In this document: positions 34,317-45,283 of the stretch, piece after piece
Numbering within the stretch: position 1 is the first letter of the stretch
Layout of the letters: every line of letters begins with the position of its first letter
NCBI GenBank assembly: GCA_905221605.1
Contig: CAJNDS010001458.1
Coordinates: 615,001-679,000 of the forward strand
Reading direction: 5' to 3'
From: Symbiodinium natans
Taxonomy: Eukaryota > Sar > Dinophyceae > Suessiales > Symbiodiniaceae
DNA: 64,000 nt
Notes under the pieces: generated by a model
Seen by the model: only the letters and a program-made list of their open reading frames with translations
What the model was told of the DNA's origin: nothing
Databases searched by the model: none
Program-made: the position numbers and the translations under genes

Positions 34317-34572
34317 CTCAAAAAGGCCCCCGACGAAAGGACCACGAGCTAAAGAGACCTCGAAGCCCAAGACCCTAAACCCTAAACAAAAACGCCAAAT
34401 TCTCAATACAAACCTTAAAAAACTGGCTAGTTCTTAGTGGGAAATGAGGGCGTTATAGGTCGGTTGCAACGCTTGAAGGGATTCTATAGGCACCCTAACT
34501 AGCTTTCAGGGATTCTAATTCCCAAGAATCCCTAAACCCCAAACCCTAAACCCCAAACCCTAAACCCTAAAC

Positions 34573-34643
34573 GTCCCAGGAGCATTGAACACCACAGGCA
34601 GGATGTGCGTCCCGATGCTATGGTGGTGGTACGTGAACTTGAC
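34573..34643 (-). CDS. Candidate exon, ASH-like
   Basis: Acceptor CCTAG|G at 34643. Reads VKFTYHHHSIGTHILPVVFN. The donor GT belongs to the first GTTTAGGG unit of the adjoining repeat. Leaves two bases, as the next exon requires. Confidence 0.77.
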
Positions 34644-35014
34644 CTAGGCCGGGGTGGGGTGGTTTAGGGTTTAGGGTCTAGGGTCTAGGGTCTAGGGTTT
34701 AGGGTTTAGGGTTCAGGGGTTTTGGGGTGTAGAGGTTTAGGGATTTAGGGGCTTAGGGGTTTAGGGGTGTAGAGGTTTAGAGGTTTTGGGGTTTAAGGGC
34801 TTTAGGGTATGTAAAGGTTTCAGGGGTTTAGGGGTTTACAGTTTAAAAGGCAACTAATGGCCTCCTCCAGAAATCCCTGGGGCTGCTACAATCTCTTGCA
34901 AATGTCTGTTGACCATCAACCTCCTAGTCGTCATGTCAAAACCATCTTGTTTGGGGTTTCGGGTTTAGGGTTTAGGGTTTAGGGTTTAGGGTTTAGGGTT
35001 TAGGGCCCAATCAC

Positions 35015-35057
35015 CAACCACGAGACCTCGGAGTTCATCGTGATAGGCTTCTCTTGC
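35015..35057 (-). CDS. Candidate exon
   Basis: Acceptor GTAG|G at 35057, donor TTG|GT at 35015. Reads QEKPITMNSEVSWL. Phase 0 into 34573. Confidence 0.63.
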
Positions 35058-35290
35058 CTACTACACAAGGTGCAGGCCAAGGCCCCAAGCCCGAAACCCG
35101 AAACCCCAAGACAGCTGCAGCTTGGGCTTGGAGCCTGCGATTTAGGGTTTCGGGTTTAGGGTTTAGGGTTTAGGGTTTAGGGTTTAGGGCTGAGGGCTTA
35201 GTGATTTTCACGGAATCTGGTCAGGGTTCGGGCATATGTTTTAGGGTGTCCTCGACCGGAGCCTTTGATAACCTTTGAAGCCCAAAGGCC

Positions 35291-35446
35291 TCAGGGTAGT
35301 TACATGGTCCCTTCATGGCCCTTGGGTTTAGGGTTTAGGGTGTCGGGTTTAGGGTTTAGGGTTTCCTTATATACCCGTTTTATATCCTATGAAACCCCAG
35401 GGGCTCATACTTCAGAACCCTTTAAAGAAGGGAAGGGACCACGTTA
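35291..35446. repeat. Fold-back element family B, interrupted by telomeric repeat
   Basis: TTTAGGG block (about 35324-35374) splits the element where the 4021 copy has one CCTT; here CCTT lies on both sides of the block. Confidence 0.8.
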
Positions 35447-35552
35447 CTACTATTAGCTTAAGAACCCCCCCCCCCCCCAAAAAAAAAAAGGTCTTCCATA
35501 TAAGCAAATATAGGGATGATTACCTGTTTTTTTGAGGGGGCTCTTAAGCACA
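35447..35552. repeat. Fold-back element family C
   Basis: Starts CTATTAGCTTAAGAACCCCC directly after the family B element. Confidence 0.8.
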
Positions 35553-35874
35553 TGAAGGGCCCAGGAAATTACCCTTACAAAAGCCAAAACCCCTAAGCCC
35601 GGAACCCTAAACCTGAAACCCTCAGAGCCCCTAAACCCCGAAACCCCGAAACCTCGAAACCCCTAAACCCCTAAACCCCTAAACCCCCTAAACCCCTAAA
35701 CCCCTAAGCCCCTAAACCCACCCCCAAACCCCTAAAAGCCTAAACCTCTAAAACCCTAAAACCTAAACCCTCAGAGCCCCTGGCATGTAGGAAGTCGCCC
35801 TAAACCCTAAACCCTAGACCCTACACACCCTAAACCCCTAAACCCTCAGAGCCCCCTGGCATGTAGGAAGTCGC

Positions 35875-35929
35875 CAGGCGGGATGGAGCCGCTTCTGGGC
35901 TGGATGTCGTAGACGCCGTGCTCCTCCAC
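35875..35929 (-). CDS. Candidate exon, ASH-like
   Basis: Acceptor GCCAG|G at 35929, donor CCTG|GC at 35875. Reads VEEHGVYDIQPRSGSIPPG, a clear ASH first-strand motif (I-x-P-x-x-G-x-I-x-P-G). Confidence 0.77.
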
Positions 35930-36187
35930 CTGGCCGTAGGGCTCAGGGTCTAGGGCTCGAGGTTTAGGGTTTAGGGTTTAGGGTTTAGGGTTTAGGGTTT
36001 AGGGTTTAGGGTTTAGGGTTTAGGGTTTAGGGTTTAGGGTTTAGGCTTTAGGGTTTAGGGTTTAGGGTTTGGAGTTTGGAGTTTAGAGTTTAGGGTTTAA
36101 AGCTCAGGGCACTTTTAGCCACTTAACTCCAAGCATTCCAGTACAAGCCTCGTGGGGCTTGGGAACTCAGCTAAACAACCCAATCAC

Positions 36188-36222
36188 TCGCGCCGCTTTG
36201 TCGTTGAGCAGCCCCCCGAAGC
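36188..36222 (-). CDS. Candidate exon
   Basis: Acceptor AGAG|G at 36222, donor CGA|GT at 36188. Reads FGGLLNDKAAR. A 280-bp TTGAGGG array starts 20 nt to the right. Confidence 0.52.
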
Positions 36223-36236
36223 CTCTTGACTCTTGG

Positions 36237-36560
<324 letters not shown>

Positions 36561-36587
36561 TTCGCGGCTCTTCCTGGGTCTCCCAAC

Positions 36588-36636
36588 CCAGCTGAAGTGA
36601 GCTTCGCGCTCGTCCACCAGGGCCTTCTCGTCGCAC
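36588..36636 (-). CDS. Candidate exon
   Basis: Acceptor GCAG|G at 36636, donor TGG|GT at 36588. Reads CDEKALVDEREAHFSW. Confidence 0.64.
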
Positions 36637-36667
36637 CTGCTTGAGCTTGGGGAGGGTTCAGAGTTGA

Positions 36668-36770
36668 AACCCTAAACCCTAAACCCTAAACCCTAAACCC
36701 TAAACCCTAAACCCTAAACCCTAAACCCTAAACCCTAAACCCTAAACCCTAAACCCTAAACCTACCAACT
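36668..36770 (-). repeat. Telomere-type CCCTAAA block
   Basis: About 14 perfect units. Confidence 0.95.
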
Positions 36771-36811
36771 GAGAGCCCCAGTTAAGAGCTCAAGCTCCAA
36801 GCAAAGGTAAC

Positions 36812-36850
36812 CCCAAGGCTGCTCGTCATGGCCATATCATGAGCGAGAAC
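36812..36850 (-). CDS. Candidate exon, 39 nt
   Basis: Acceptor CAAG|G at 36850, donor GGG|GTTACC at 36812; 13 codons, VLAHDMAMTSSLG. Confidence 0.58.
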
Positions 36851-37154
36851 CTTGCAGAAACTAACTGAGAGAGGGATCAGGACTTGGGATTCAGGGAACC
36901 CAAACCCTAAACCCTCAACCCTAAACCCTCAACCCCAAACCCCAAGCCCGAAACCCTAAACCCCAATCCCCAAACCTTAAACCCCAAACCCTTAACCCCA
37001 AAACCCCCAAACCCTAAACCCGAAACCAGGCTTGAAGTCGTGGCCTTGAGGCAGCTAGGACGCATCACCCCCAATCGCATTGCTTAGGGCTCCTGGATCG
37101 CCACGGGGGGTTTAGGATTTAGGGTTTAGGGTTGTAGGGTTTAGTTTAGGGCCC

Positions 37155-37199
37155 TATAGTAGCATTTCGCGGGCCGGTGGCCGGGCGCAACGACAACAC
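37155..37199 (-). CDS. Candidate exon
   Basis: Acceptor TTCAG|G at 37199. Reads VLSLRPATGPRNATI. Left end uncertain. Confidence 0.55.
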
Positions 37200-37806
37200 C
37201 TGAACCCCAAACCCTAAACCCCAAACCCTAAACCCCAAACCCTAAACCCTAAACCCCAAAACCCAAAACCCTACTGTAGAGCCTAAACCCTGAACCAGGA
37301 TTGGCCCCTAAACCAAAAAGGGAAGATTTATACAAAGACATCCCAAGCCTACCCAGTGAACTGGAAGACCAAAACCAGGGCTCACCAGTAGGGGACATTC
37401 TCCAGATTCAAGTTCTCGGGCGTCTGGAAGGAGAATCTCGGCCGGCAAGCATGATCCACTCCCAAGCTTTCCCCACAAAACTTTGGACTTCAGATTCCAG
37501 GGTCTCAAGGGGTTGGGGGTTGGGGGGCTTCCTTCGCAATGACTGAGCTGTCATCCTAAACCCTAAACCCTAAACCCTAAACCCTAAACCCTAAACCCTA
37601 AACCCTAAACCCTAAATCCTAATCCCCAACCCCTGAACCCTAAGATCTGGCTCCCATCAAGGTATTCAGGGAGCTGGAGGTGGGGGAGCCAGGGTTTAGA
37701 ACACGGGCTGTTTTGGGTTTAGGGTTTAGGGTTTAGGGTTTAGGGTTTTGGGTTTTGGGTTTAGGGTTTAGGGTTTAGGGTTAGGGTTTATAGGGTCCAG
37801 GGTAAC

Positions 37807-37865
37807 CCCGTGCTGTGGCAAGGCATGGTGGCATGGAATGTTCAAGACGTTGGCGTCGGGCCCCG
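37807..37865 (-). CDS. Candidate exon
   Basis: Acceptor CCCAG| at 37865, donor GGG|GT at 37807. Reads GPDANVLNIPCHHALPQHG; a second frame (RRQRLEHSMPPCLATA) is open and would fit the phase left by 39006. Confidence 0.58.
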
Positions 37866-37971
37866 CTGGGCTCCAAAACCTAAACACTAAAACCAGTCTA
37901 GGATGCTGAGTAGTTTAGGGTTTAGGGTTTAGGGTTTAGGGTTTAGGGTTTAGGGTTTAGGGTTTAGGGTT

Positions 37972-38062
37972 AGTAACCCAGGATTAAAAAGGGTACCCGT
38001 TTTTGCCTAGAGGGGCTTAGAAGGGAACCTAAGCCTAAGGGCACCACTGGGCATCCTAGCAG
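37972..38062. repeat. Fold-back element family D, divergent
   Basis: Core GGGTACCCGTTTTTGCC...GGGAACC shared with fragments near 16640, 17138, 22105 and 47115. Confidence 0.6.
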
Positions 38063-38079
38063 TTAAACCCTAAACTTGT

Positions 38080-38175
38080 CATGTTCCCCCTTATACTAAC
38101 AGCCCTTAATAGGGATGATAGTAGGGGGTACTCAATAATCCCTATGAAGGACTGTTAGCATAAGGGGGAATATTC
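38080..38175. repeat. Fold-back element family G
   Basis: TGTTCCCCCTTATACTAACA and TGTTAGCATAAGGGGGAATA ends; a half copy lies at 13850-13900. Confidence 0.85.
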
Positions 38176-39005
38176 CAACCCTAAACCTTTAAACTTTCAC
38201 CCCTTTTAACCCCGTAAAACCATGGACCCTTAGACCTTTCAAAGCTCTAAACCCCTCAAACCCCATACCCTAAACCCATGGTGTCTCCTGGGCTGGGGGT
38301 GGAATTCCGGGTCTGTGGGGCTGATTGGCTTTAGGATTTAGGTAGTCTAGGATTATTAGGGTTATAGGGTTCAGGGCTATTGTACAAGTTTTGTTCGGGT
38401 TTTCAGGGTTTATATAAGGTCAAAAGGTTTTGGGTTCAGAAGCTCCAGTCCGGGACGTCTCTAGTCGAGCTGTTGGGTGCAGGGTTATGCCGATACAAGG
38501 GAACGGGATAATTCAATTGCCGGGTTATAGGGTTCGGGTTGTAGGTTTTACGGTTATAGGGTTTCGGGTTGTAGGCTGTAGTGGTCAGGGCGAAGACACC
38601 AGACAGCTTCAGGTTCACCCGGAAGCCCCAACCTCGCCCCCGCTGGGCATAAGAATGACAAGGGGCATCCTTCGCTACATGGGGTTTATAAGGGTACCCA
38701 AGCTGCTTAGAAGGGAGGGAGGCGTAGAACTGAACCTCAAACACAACATCAACCCTTCACCCGGGGCCCTAACCCTAAACCCGAAACCCTCTTGTGACTC
38801 CATCCGATGTCTGGTGCTAGCCGCCATGAAGAAGGGCATTTACACCTCTACTTTGTGCCTACTTCTCAAATTCCCTGATCCGCCAAGCAACCCTGAACCC
38901 TACTTGGTAACTCCCCAAGCCCTAAACCCTAAACCCTAAACCCTAAACCCTGAACCCTGAACCCTAAACCCTAAACCCTAAACCCTGAACCCTCGCGGCC
39001 CGGGC

Positions 39006-39057
39006 CGGATCGGAAGGTATCCCGGGTTCGACAAGGCCAAGTAGACGACCGTCGGGC
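39006..39057 (-). CDS. Candidate exon, ASH-like
   Basis: Acceptor CCTAG|G at 39057, donor CCG|GC at 39006. Reads PTVVYLALSNPGYLPIR, the L-x-N-x-G signature of ASH domains. Confidence 0.78.
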
Positions 39058-39104
39058 CTAGGAAGCTGGGACCCTCGGAGCGAAACCCTAAATCCCTGTC
39101 AAGG

Positions 39105-39215
39105 ATTTAGGGTTTAGGGTTTAGGGTTTAGGGTTTAGGGTTTAGGGTTTAGGGTTTAGGGTTTAGGGTTTAGGGTTAGGGTTTAGGGTTTAGGGTTTAG
39201 GGTTTAGGGTTTAGG
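39105..39215 (+). repeat. Telomere-type TTTAGGG block
   Basis: About 15 units. Confidence 0.95.
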
Positions 39216-40088
39216 GGTACAAGGAGGGACCCCTAGAAGAGACCCTGAATCCGATTCCCCGAGTATAACCCCTACATATCTATATATGGTTGTGCGCTGT
39301 GCGTTCTGCGCCCCCCCCCCCCCCCCATGGTAACCCCCGCCCCCCCCCAAGGGAAACCCTAACCCCACGCTAAACCCTAAACCCTAAACCCAAAACCCTA
39401 AATCCTAAACCCTAAACCCCAAACCCTGAAACCGTCAAACCCTAAAACCTCAAACCCTGAAACCAACCCAGAACCACCCCGCAGGGGGGGGGGGGGCCCG
39501 CCGGGCGCAACCATGCCTTATAAAGTCCTTCTATACCTCAGTAGCTCCTGAACGACCCTTAATAACCGCTAAGGTCCTTTACAAGGGTCCCTCGTTTAGT
39601 CCCTTGAACCTGAACCTTGCAAACACCCTAAGAAAGCACGCAAAGCAACCCTTTTGGACCCTTAAAACTTAAAACCGAAGACGCTTAACCCTCATCCCCG
39701 AAATCCTTTCCCCCCTTATCCCCAAACCCCCCATAACTCTCAACACCCCAAAGCCCCAAATCAGGGCTTCGCATACCCAACGGGTCCCTCAGAAATGGGG
39801 TTCATGGATTGTAGGTACCTAGGGAGCATCAGGGAAGCTTAGGGAGGCTTGAGGAGTAATGGGAGTATTAGGGAACTTTGGGTGACATATGAAGTAGGGT
39901 ATATGTTTCTTGTACCCCCAAAAGGATGCCAAATACATATATATATATATATATATTATACACTCACCAATATTGAAAAGGAACCTTATATACACTCACC
40001 AAGAAGAGTAATATGAACCCTGCTTCATATCCCCCTTGAACCCCTGCTCCCATAAGAACGCTATAACCGACAACACCCTTTTGAAAAC

Positions 40089-40131
40089 CTTGCCGATGCA
40101 GATCGCAGGTCTCCCTCTTTGGGGCGTCGAG
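40089..40131 (-). CDS. Candidate exon, 43 nt
   Basis: Acceptor CGAAG| at 40131, donor CAAG|GT at 40089. Reads LDAPKRETCDLHRQ. The leftover G completes the first codon of 39006. Confidence 0.74.
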
Positions 40132-40311
40132 CTTCGGTTTAGGGTTTAGGGCTTAGGGTTTCGGATTTAGGGTTTAGGGTTTCGGGTTTAGGGTTTAGGG
40201 TTTAGGGTTTAGGGTTTAGGGCAGGTAGGTTGGGATTTCCTCTGACACTCAGAACCCTAAAACTCCAAATCCTAAACTCTGAGCCCTAGAGTCTAAACCC
40301 TAAAGCTGTTT

Positions 40312-40385
40312 TGAACTTGGACCCCTAGCAAAAATTATATCTTTTTTGCTGCTTCTTAGGAATTGCCGTACCCCCGAAACTCTTT
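40312..40385. repeat. Dispersed repeat H
   Basis: Shares CTTGGA-CCC-AGCAAAAA and GCT-GTTTCTTAGGAAT-type blocks with 45668-45740. Confidence 0.6.
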
Positions 40386-40527
40386 TTAAAAAAGATTCCC
40401 AAAAATCCCTGAGAAAGCCCTAAGGCCCTACATCCTAAACCCTAAACCCTAAACCCTAAACCCTAAACCCTAAACCCTAAACCCTAAACCCTAAACCCCA
40501 AATTGCTGGCAGCTGGCCAGACTCCAC

Positions 40528-40584
40528 CGCAGCCGTGCCGAAGAGCATCTGGAACGGCTTCAGCTGCCTCAGCGGGGTGTCTAG
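40528..40584 (-). CDS. Candidate exon, 57 nt
   Basis: Acceptor TAAG| at 40584, donor GCG|GTGGAG at 40528; 19 codons, LDTPLRQLKPFQMLFGTAA. Continues in phase into 40089 to give an ASH-like stretch. Confidence 0.72.
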
Positions 40585-40730
40585 CTTAGGCTTGCTGGAA
40601 GTCTTGGGGGGTATCAGGGTTTAGGGTTTAGGGTTTAGGGGTATCAGGGTTTAGGGCGCAGGGTGTCTTGATCCCTACACCCAGTTGAGGGTTCTGGGAC
40701 GACAGTTGCTCCATTGGCCCCTGGCCTCAC

Positions 40731-40763
40731 CAAACGTTTCTTGTCGTCGATACCGATGGCAGC
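40731..40763 (-). CDS. Candidate exon, 33 nt
   Basis: Acceptor GCACAG|G at 40763 and donor TTG|GTGAGG at 40731, a near-canonical 5-prime splice site. Eleven codons, AAIGIDDKKRL; phase 0 to both neighbours. Confidence 0.7.
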
Positions 40764-41234
40764 CTGTGCGGGGAGCAGTCGTAGCCATCTTAGCTTGAGG
40801 GAGGCTGGAGGTTTAATGCAATGAGCTGTCGGGACAGCACGTCTAAAGATTGTGCAAGTGTACCACCGTTGGGTCAGTTGTTTCCTGCCTTGTGGCACGC
40901 AGTCTCTTCTCCAGGCAAACCGGTTGGAAACAATAATGTTGACGCAGGAAGTCCGGTACCCCTAATCAAGGAGTCGACCTGGAACTTTGTAGGGGCCCTA
41001 GATGGGAGTCAAGGTACATTGCTGCAGCTACATTGCTCAAGTGTTGGGCTCTCTGGGGAATGTATATTGTGCCAGAAATCTCTGACGCTTTCGAAACACT
41101 CCCTCCCCCGGCCTGCAGACTGCCCTCCCTTAGGGACCTCCTCTATAACAACAATAAACTAGAATAATACGAATAATAACAATAGGAATAATCATCGTCA
41201 TGATAAGAATAATGATAAGGGTTCAGCCCAGGCT

Positions 41235-41350
41235 CTTGGTAGCCCAGTATATCCATATTAGATGTTGAGGGCACCTTTTTTCTGCTGCTGTGACTTTGCT
41301 AGTACTAGGGAACCCAGAACCAGAAGAGGGGCAAGAGGGTGCCTACCATA
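41235..41350. repeat. Fold-back element family D, decayed
   Basis: Left end CTTGGTAGCCCAGTA intact; right end only GTGCCTACCA. Confidence 0.65.
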
Positions 41351-41691
41351 CTTTTTCAGCAGCTAAGAACATGTAGCGATAAGGAGGAGGAACAAAAGCG
41401 AAAACCCAAGCCTCAGCTCAAGCACCCGCAGGGTTCACAGGGTTTTATAGGGTTTTATAGGGTTTTTAGGGTTTATAGGGTTTTATGGGGGTTTGTAGCG
41501 GCTTGGAAGGTTTATAGGGTTTTCAGGGGTTCATAGGGGCTTCTCGGGTTTACAGGGTATTTTTGTTGATTTGTTTACGGTTTATAGGGGTTATAGGGCT
41601 TATAGGGCTTTTAGGGTTTAGGGTTTGGGGTTTAGGGTTTAGGGTTTAGGGTTTAGGGTTTAGGGTTTAGGGCAGTGCGAAGGCCCGGCGC

Positions 41692-41760
41692 CTGAAACTT
41701 GCGCTCCACATCCGCGACTTCGCCTTGATACAGCTCGTTGATGCCGTCCACCTTGGCGTT
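41692..41760 (-). CDS. Candidate exon, 69 nt
   Basis: Acceptor TTCCAG| at 41760, donor TTTCAG|GC at 41692; 23 codons, NAKVDGINELYQGEVADVER then KFQ. First of five exons that join in one phase down to 39006. Confidence 0.77.
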
Positions 41761-41921
41761 CTGGAAGATTGAGGGTGGGTTTGGGGTTTGGGGTGTAGGG
41801 TTGGGGCTCAAGGTTTAGGGTTTAGGGTTTAGGGTTTAGGGTTTAGGGTTTAGGGCTTAGTGAGTTCAGGGTTTCGGGCTTAGGGCCCTGAACCCTACGT
41901 CCCCAGATGGAGAGGTGCTAC

Positions 41922-41954
41922 TATCGGCTGCACCCTTCGAATGCAACCCGCGAG
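41922..41954 (-). CDS. Candidate exon, 33 nt
   Basis: Acceptor AAAG| at 41954, donor ATA|GT at 41922. Reads SRVAFEGCSR, phase-compatible with 42170. Other frames here are open too. Confidence 0.38.
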
Positions 41955-42169
41955 CTTTCTACTTAACTGGAGCAGGGCGGTCGTCTTCAGCAAAAACAGT
42001 GGATGTGACCGCCCCGGACCCCCTCAACCCTAAACCCTAGACCCCAAACCTGAAACCCGAAACCCTAAACCCTTCAGTTCTGAAGCTAGGGGTGGGAAAA
42101 GCCGTCAAAACCCTAGACCCTGAACCCTGACGGGCGATGGTTTGGCACAGCTTCAAGGGCTTCTTTCAC

Positions 42170-42227
42170 AGCATCGCCACAGACCCCACGAGTGAGGCGG
42201 CGCGATCCTCGCATGGATTTCCAGCCA
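42170..42227 (-). CDS. Candidate exon
   Basis: Acceptor GCGCAG| at 42227, donor GCT|GTGAAAG at 42170. In the phase given by the previous exon it reads AGNPCEDRAASLVGSVAM. Confidence 0.66.
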
Positions 42228-42391
42228 CTGCGCAAGAAGACGCCTTAAACCTAGACCTTCAACAGCGTTTCCCGAGGATAAAGGCTATACTCCCTAAACC
42301 CTAAACCCTTAACCCGAAACCCCATGCCCCTGTCTCAGGACTTGGGGTTGAGGGTTTGGTGACGAAGCTTTGCCGAATCTGAGGTGAAAAC

Positions 42392-42437
42392 CTGGAACTG
42401 GGTCCACATCATCGACTGCGGCTGCAACGTCGAAGAC
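42392..42437 (-). CDS. Candidate exon, 46 nt
   Basis: Acceptor CACAG|G at 42437 and donor CCAG|GT at 42392. Reads VFDVAAAVDDVDPVP; the remaining base joins in phase to 42170. Confidence 0.75.
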
Positions 42438-43045
42438 CTGTGCCGTTTAGGATTTGGGGGTTACGGAATTATAGGGTTGAGGGGATTCCTGAATTAGGGG
42501 CACGTTACTGGGGTCGTTATTATAAGGGTTTAGGGTTCAGGGTTTATGGGGTCCTTACTATACGCAGATCCTACTATTTGGGGCACTCAAGGGGTTCCCT
42601 ATTTTCGCAAACCGGTTTGGGCATTGGGGTTCAGGTTGAAGGTTTGGAGCTTGTTGGCGACTGGTTGGGTTTAATCCGTGGGGCTCAGGGTTTGAGAGGG
42701 CTGAGATTTGCCGTTCAGGTCTTTTGTCTTGGGCCTGTTGATATGGCAAGATCGACCTGACCACAGGGTATACTTTGCCTCCGAGCGTGGCAGACGAAAA
42801 GTTGACCTTGAGCCTTTCTCAGCCCAAGAGGCCAAAGCTCTCAACGCCTTCACCAAAACCCTCAAACCCGAAAAAAAACCGGCCCACATGCTAAGACCCT
42901 CAACAAGGACCCTAAGCCCTAAGCCCTAAACCCTGAACCCTTAACCCTAAACCCTAAACCCTGAACCCTAAACCCTAAACCCTAAACCCTAAACTGCTAA
43001 GACCCTCAACAAGGACCCTCAGATCGAACTCCCGCGCTGGGCCGC

Positions 43046-43099
43046 GCACTCGGTGCGCAGGTCGGCAATCTGTATGTAGGGGTATTGCACCAGCGCACA
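43046..43099 (-). CDS. Candidate exon, ASH-like
   Basis: Acceptor GCCAG| at 43099. Reads CALVQYPYIQIADLRTEC, recalling the Y-P-x-L-x-V-x-D motif of CFAP65/HYDIN-type proteins. GC donor at 43046 keeps phase with 42392; a GT donor at 43030 is also available. Confidence 0.72.
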
Positions 43100-43169
43100 C
43101 TGGCGTGGGGGGTTTCGGGTTTAGGGTTTAGGGTTCAGGGCTCAGGGTTTAGGGGGATACTCGGGGTGA

Positions 43170-43243
43170 TACTATTTACGAATGATTAAGCTTATTTAAG
43201 GTTCTTGAAAGGGAGAAGCTAGGGGGGGTAGTGTGGAGGGGGG
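43170..43243. repeat. Fold-back element family E, partial
   Basis: Right arm CTAGGGGGGGTAGT kept; left degenerate. Confidence 0.65.
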
Positions 43244-43248
43244 GGTAG

Positions 43249-43390
43249 TACTTGGAGGTTCATGGTATTCAGAAACCCAGTTATAACTGTACTTATAGCC
43301 CACTTACAAGCTCCTGAAAGTGCCCTAACATGGTTTTAAGTGGGTTATACGCACAGTTTCATTTGGCTACTTAGTACCATGAACCAAGTA
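43249..43390. repeat. Fold-back element family A
   Basis: Abuts a family E element on the left, sharing GTAGTA. Confidence 0.83.
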
Positions 43391-43775
43391 GAGGCGCCAT
43401 GTTGGGGCTACCTAGGACGACAGGCATTCTGTACCATCTTCATCGGGGCTCTACCGTGTACCCTGCTCCCTCCGAAAGCCCTTCCACCCTAAACCCGAAA
43501 CCCTGCACCCTAAACCCTAAACCCTAAACCCTACACCCTAAACCCTAAACCCTAATCCCTCTCAGCATGCCTCAAGCCCGAAAGCCGACCCTATGAACCC
43601 CAAGCTCATGGACCACCCCTCCTAGTAACCCTGGAGCCTCAAAGGCCAACCTCTAAACCCCAAACGGGTAGACAACACCCAAACCCTAAACCCTAAACCC
43701 TAAACCCTAAACCCTAAACCCTAAACCCTAAACCCTCAACCTAAAAAGAGCAAGTGAGGCCAATGTAAAGGTCAC

Positions 43776-43826
43776 GCTTCGACCGCTGGGCTCGTCGGAG
43801 CCCTCCCCCTGAGGCGTCACGGACAC
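43776..43826 (-). CDS. Candidate exon, ASH-like
   Basis: Acceptor GCAG|G at 43826, donor AGC|GT at 43776; 17 codons, VSVTPQGEGSDEPSGRS. Phase-compatible with the exon at 43046. CCCTAAA repeat left, long TTTAGGG array right. Confidence 0.63.
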
Positions 43827-43836
43827 CTGCATTGAG

Positions 43837-44160
43837 TTTAGGGTTTAGGGTTTAGGGTTTAGGGTTTAGGGTTTAGGGTTTAGGGTTTAGGGTTTAGGGT
43901 TTAGGGTTTAGGGTTTAGGGTTTAGGGTTTAGGGTTTAGGGTTCAGGGTTTAGGGTTTAGGGTTTAGGGTTAAGGGTTCAGGGTTCAGGGTTTAGGGTTT
44001 AGGGTTTAGGGTTCAGGGTTTAGGGTTTAGGGTTCAGGGTTTAGGGTTCAGGGTTCAGGGTTTAGGGTTCAGGGTTCAGGGTTTAGGGTTTAGGGTTCAG
44101 GGTTTAGGGTTCAGTGTTTAGGGTCTAGGGTTCAGAGTTTAGGATTTAGGGTTCAGGGAA
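43837..44160 (+). repeat. TTTAGGG/TTCAGGG mixed block
   Basis: Perfect TTTAGGG for about 100 bp, then interspersed TTCAGGG units showing a higher-order pattern. Confidence 0.95.
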
Positions 44161-44548
44161 TGGGGTTTAGGGTTGAGGGATGTAAGATCTCGCTTGTTTG
44201 ATTGGTCCTCTCACCTTGGGAAGGTAGACAAAGAATTTTGTGCCTAGGCCACGCTCACATGCCGCCCTCATCAACCTCAGCGGAACAAGACGGCAACAAA
44301 CTAGACACCCCTTAAACGGAAAACGCTGTACCCTATACGAGCCGTTCAAGCCAACACCTCTCAACCAGGGTACCTGAATAACCTTTAATAAAGCCCAAAT
44401 GCACCCTGAAGCCTAACTACCAAGACTTAAACCTCTCAACTCCAGTCACCTACAGTACCGCCCAGCCCCTTTCAAAAAAATTAAAAAAAAGTAATAATAA
44501 CAAAACTAAACCCCCCACACAAATCCCGAAACTCAGTTGCGCCAGAAC

Positions 44549-44632
44549 TCCCAGGCCTCATATACGAACTCCCCACGACCTGACAAGGCCGCACACTTCA
44601 TCTGCACTTGTGGCGGGATGGCTCCAATCGGA
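44549..44632 (-). CDS. Candidate exon
   Basis: Acceptor CAAG| at 44632, donor GA|GT at 44549. Reads PIGAIPPQVQMKCAALSGRG then EFVYEAWEFW. Confidence 0.68.
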
Positions 44633-45081
44633 CTTGCTTTCCCTGGTTCAGGGGTTTGAGGTCGTTACAGTTTAGAGTTTCTGGAAGATGAGAGCTTAGA
44701 AGCTTTGAGGTTCAGCCTTCATTAACTCTACACCCTGAACCTTAATGTTAACCCTGTCGGTCCGTCCTTCCGAAATTTCGGAAACGGGAGACGTAAGATG
44801 GCTGTGAGGACCGCGTACGCTTCTACTCTGGACTTCCTTGAGGCCTGACACTTTGTAGGGCTTAGAGGGTTTGTAGGGTTTATAGGGCTTAAAGGGTTTG
44901 CAGGGCTTATAGGGTTTGCGAGGTTTTTGGGGCTCATTCTTAGGGCTTTTAGAGTTTACCCTGAATGCTGAACCCTGAACCCTGAACCCTGAACCCTAAA
45001 CCCTCAACCCTAAACCCTAAACCCTAAACCCTAAACCCCGGGTCTCACAGCCGAACCCCCCCCCCCCCCCCGCTGGGGTCA

Positions 45082-45128
45082 TCGGCATGGCGGGTGAAAG
45101 GCGATCTCCAGCGTGGAGGTGCATCGAC
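45082..45128 (-). CDS. Candidate exon, ASH-like
   Basis: Acceptor GCAG|G at 45128. Reads CTSTLEIAFHPPC, the strand that ends an ASH core (L-x-I-x-F-x-P). Donor approximate. Confidence 0.62.
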
Positions 45129-45146
45129 CTGCTAAGCCCTAAACTC

Positions 45147-45283
45147 AACTTGGAGGGTCGGAGGACTTACGAAGTAGTTCTCAAATAGAGTTATAAGTAG
45201 GATAACTCCAAGTAGGGTCCCCATTTAGGGTACTTATAAGTCTACTTACTATCTACTTACTAAGTCCCCCGACCCTCCAAGAA
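45147..45283. repeat. Fold-back element, variant of family A
   Basis: Ends AACTTGGAGGGTCGG and CCGACCCTCCAAG around paired GGACTTA/TAAGTCC; only copy noticed here. Confidence 0.8.

Noticed and set aside
37301..37546. Plus-strand 81-codon frame
   Set aside because: Reads plausibly, but the opposite strand is equally open, no splice or family support, and neighbouring exons are all minus; left unassigned.
40821..41162. Plus-strand 113-codon frame
   Set aside because: No domain recognised and no flanking signals; a minus exon candidate lies just to the left. Kept only as unassigned unique sequence.
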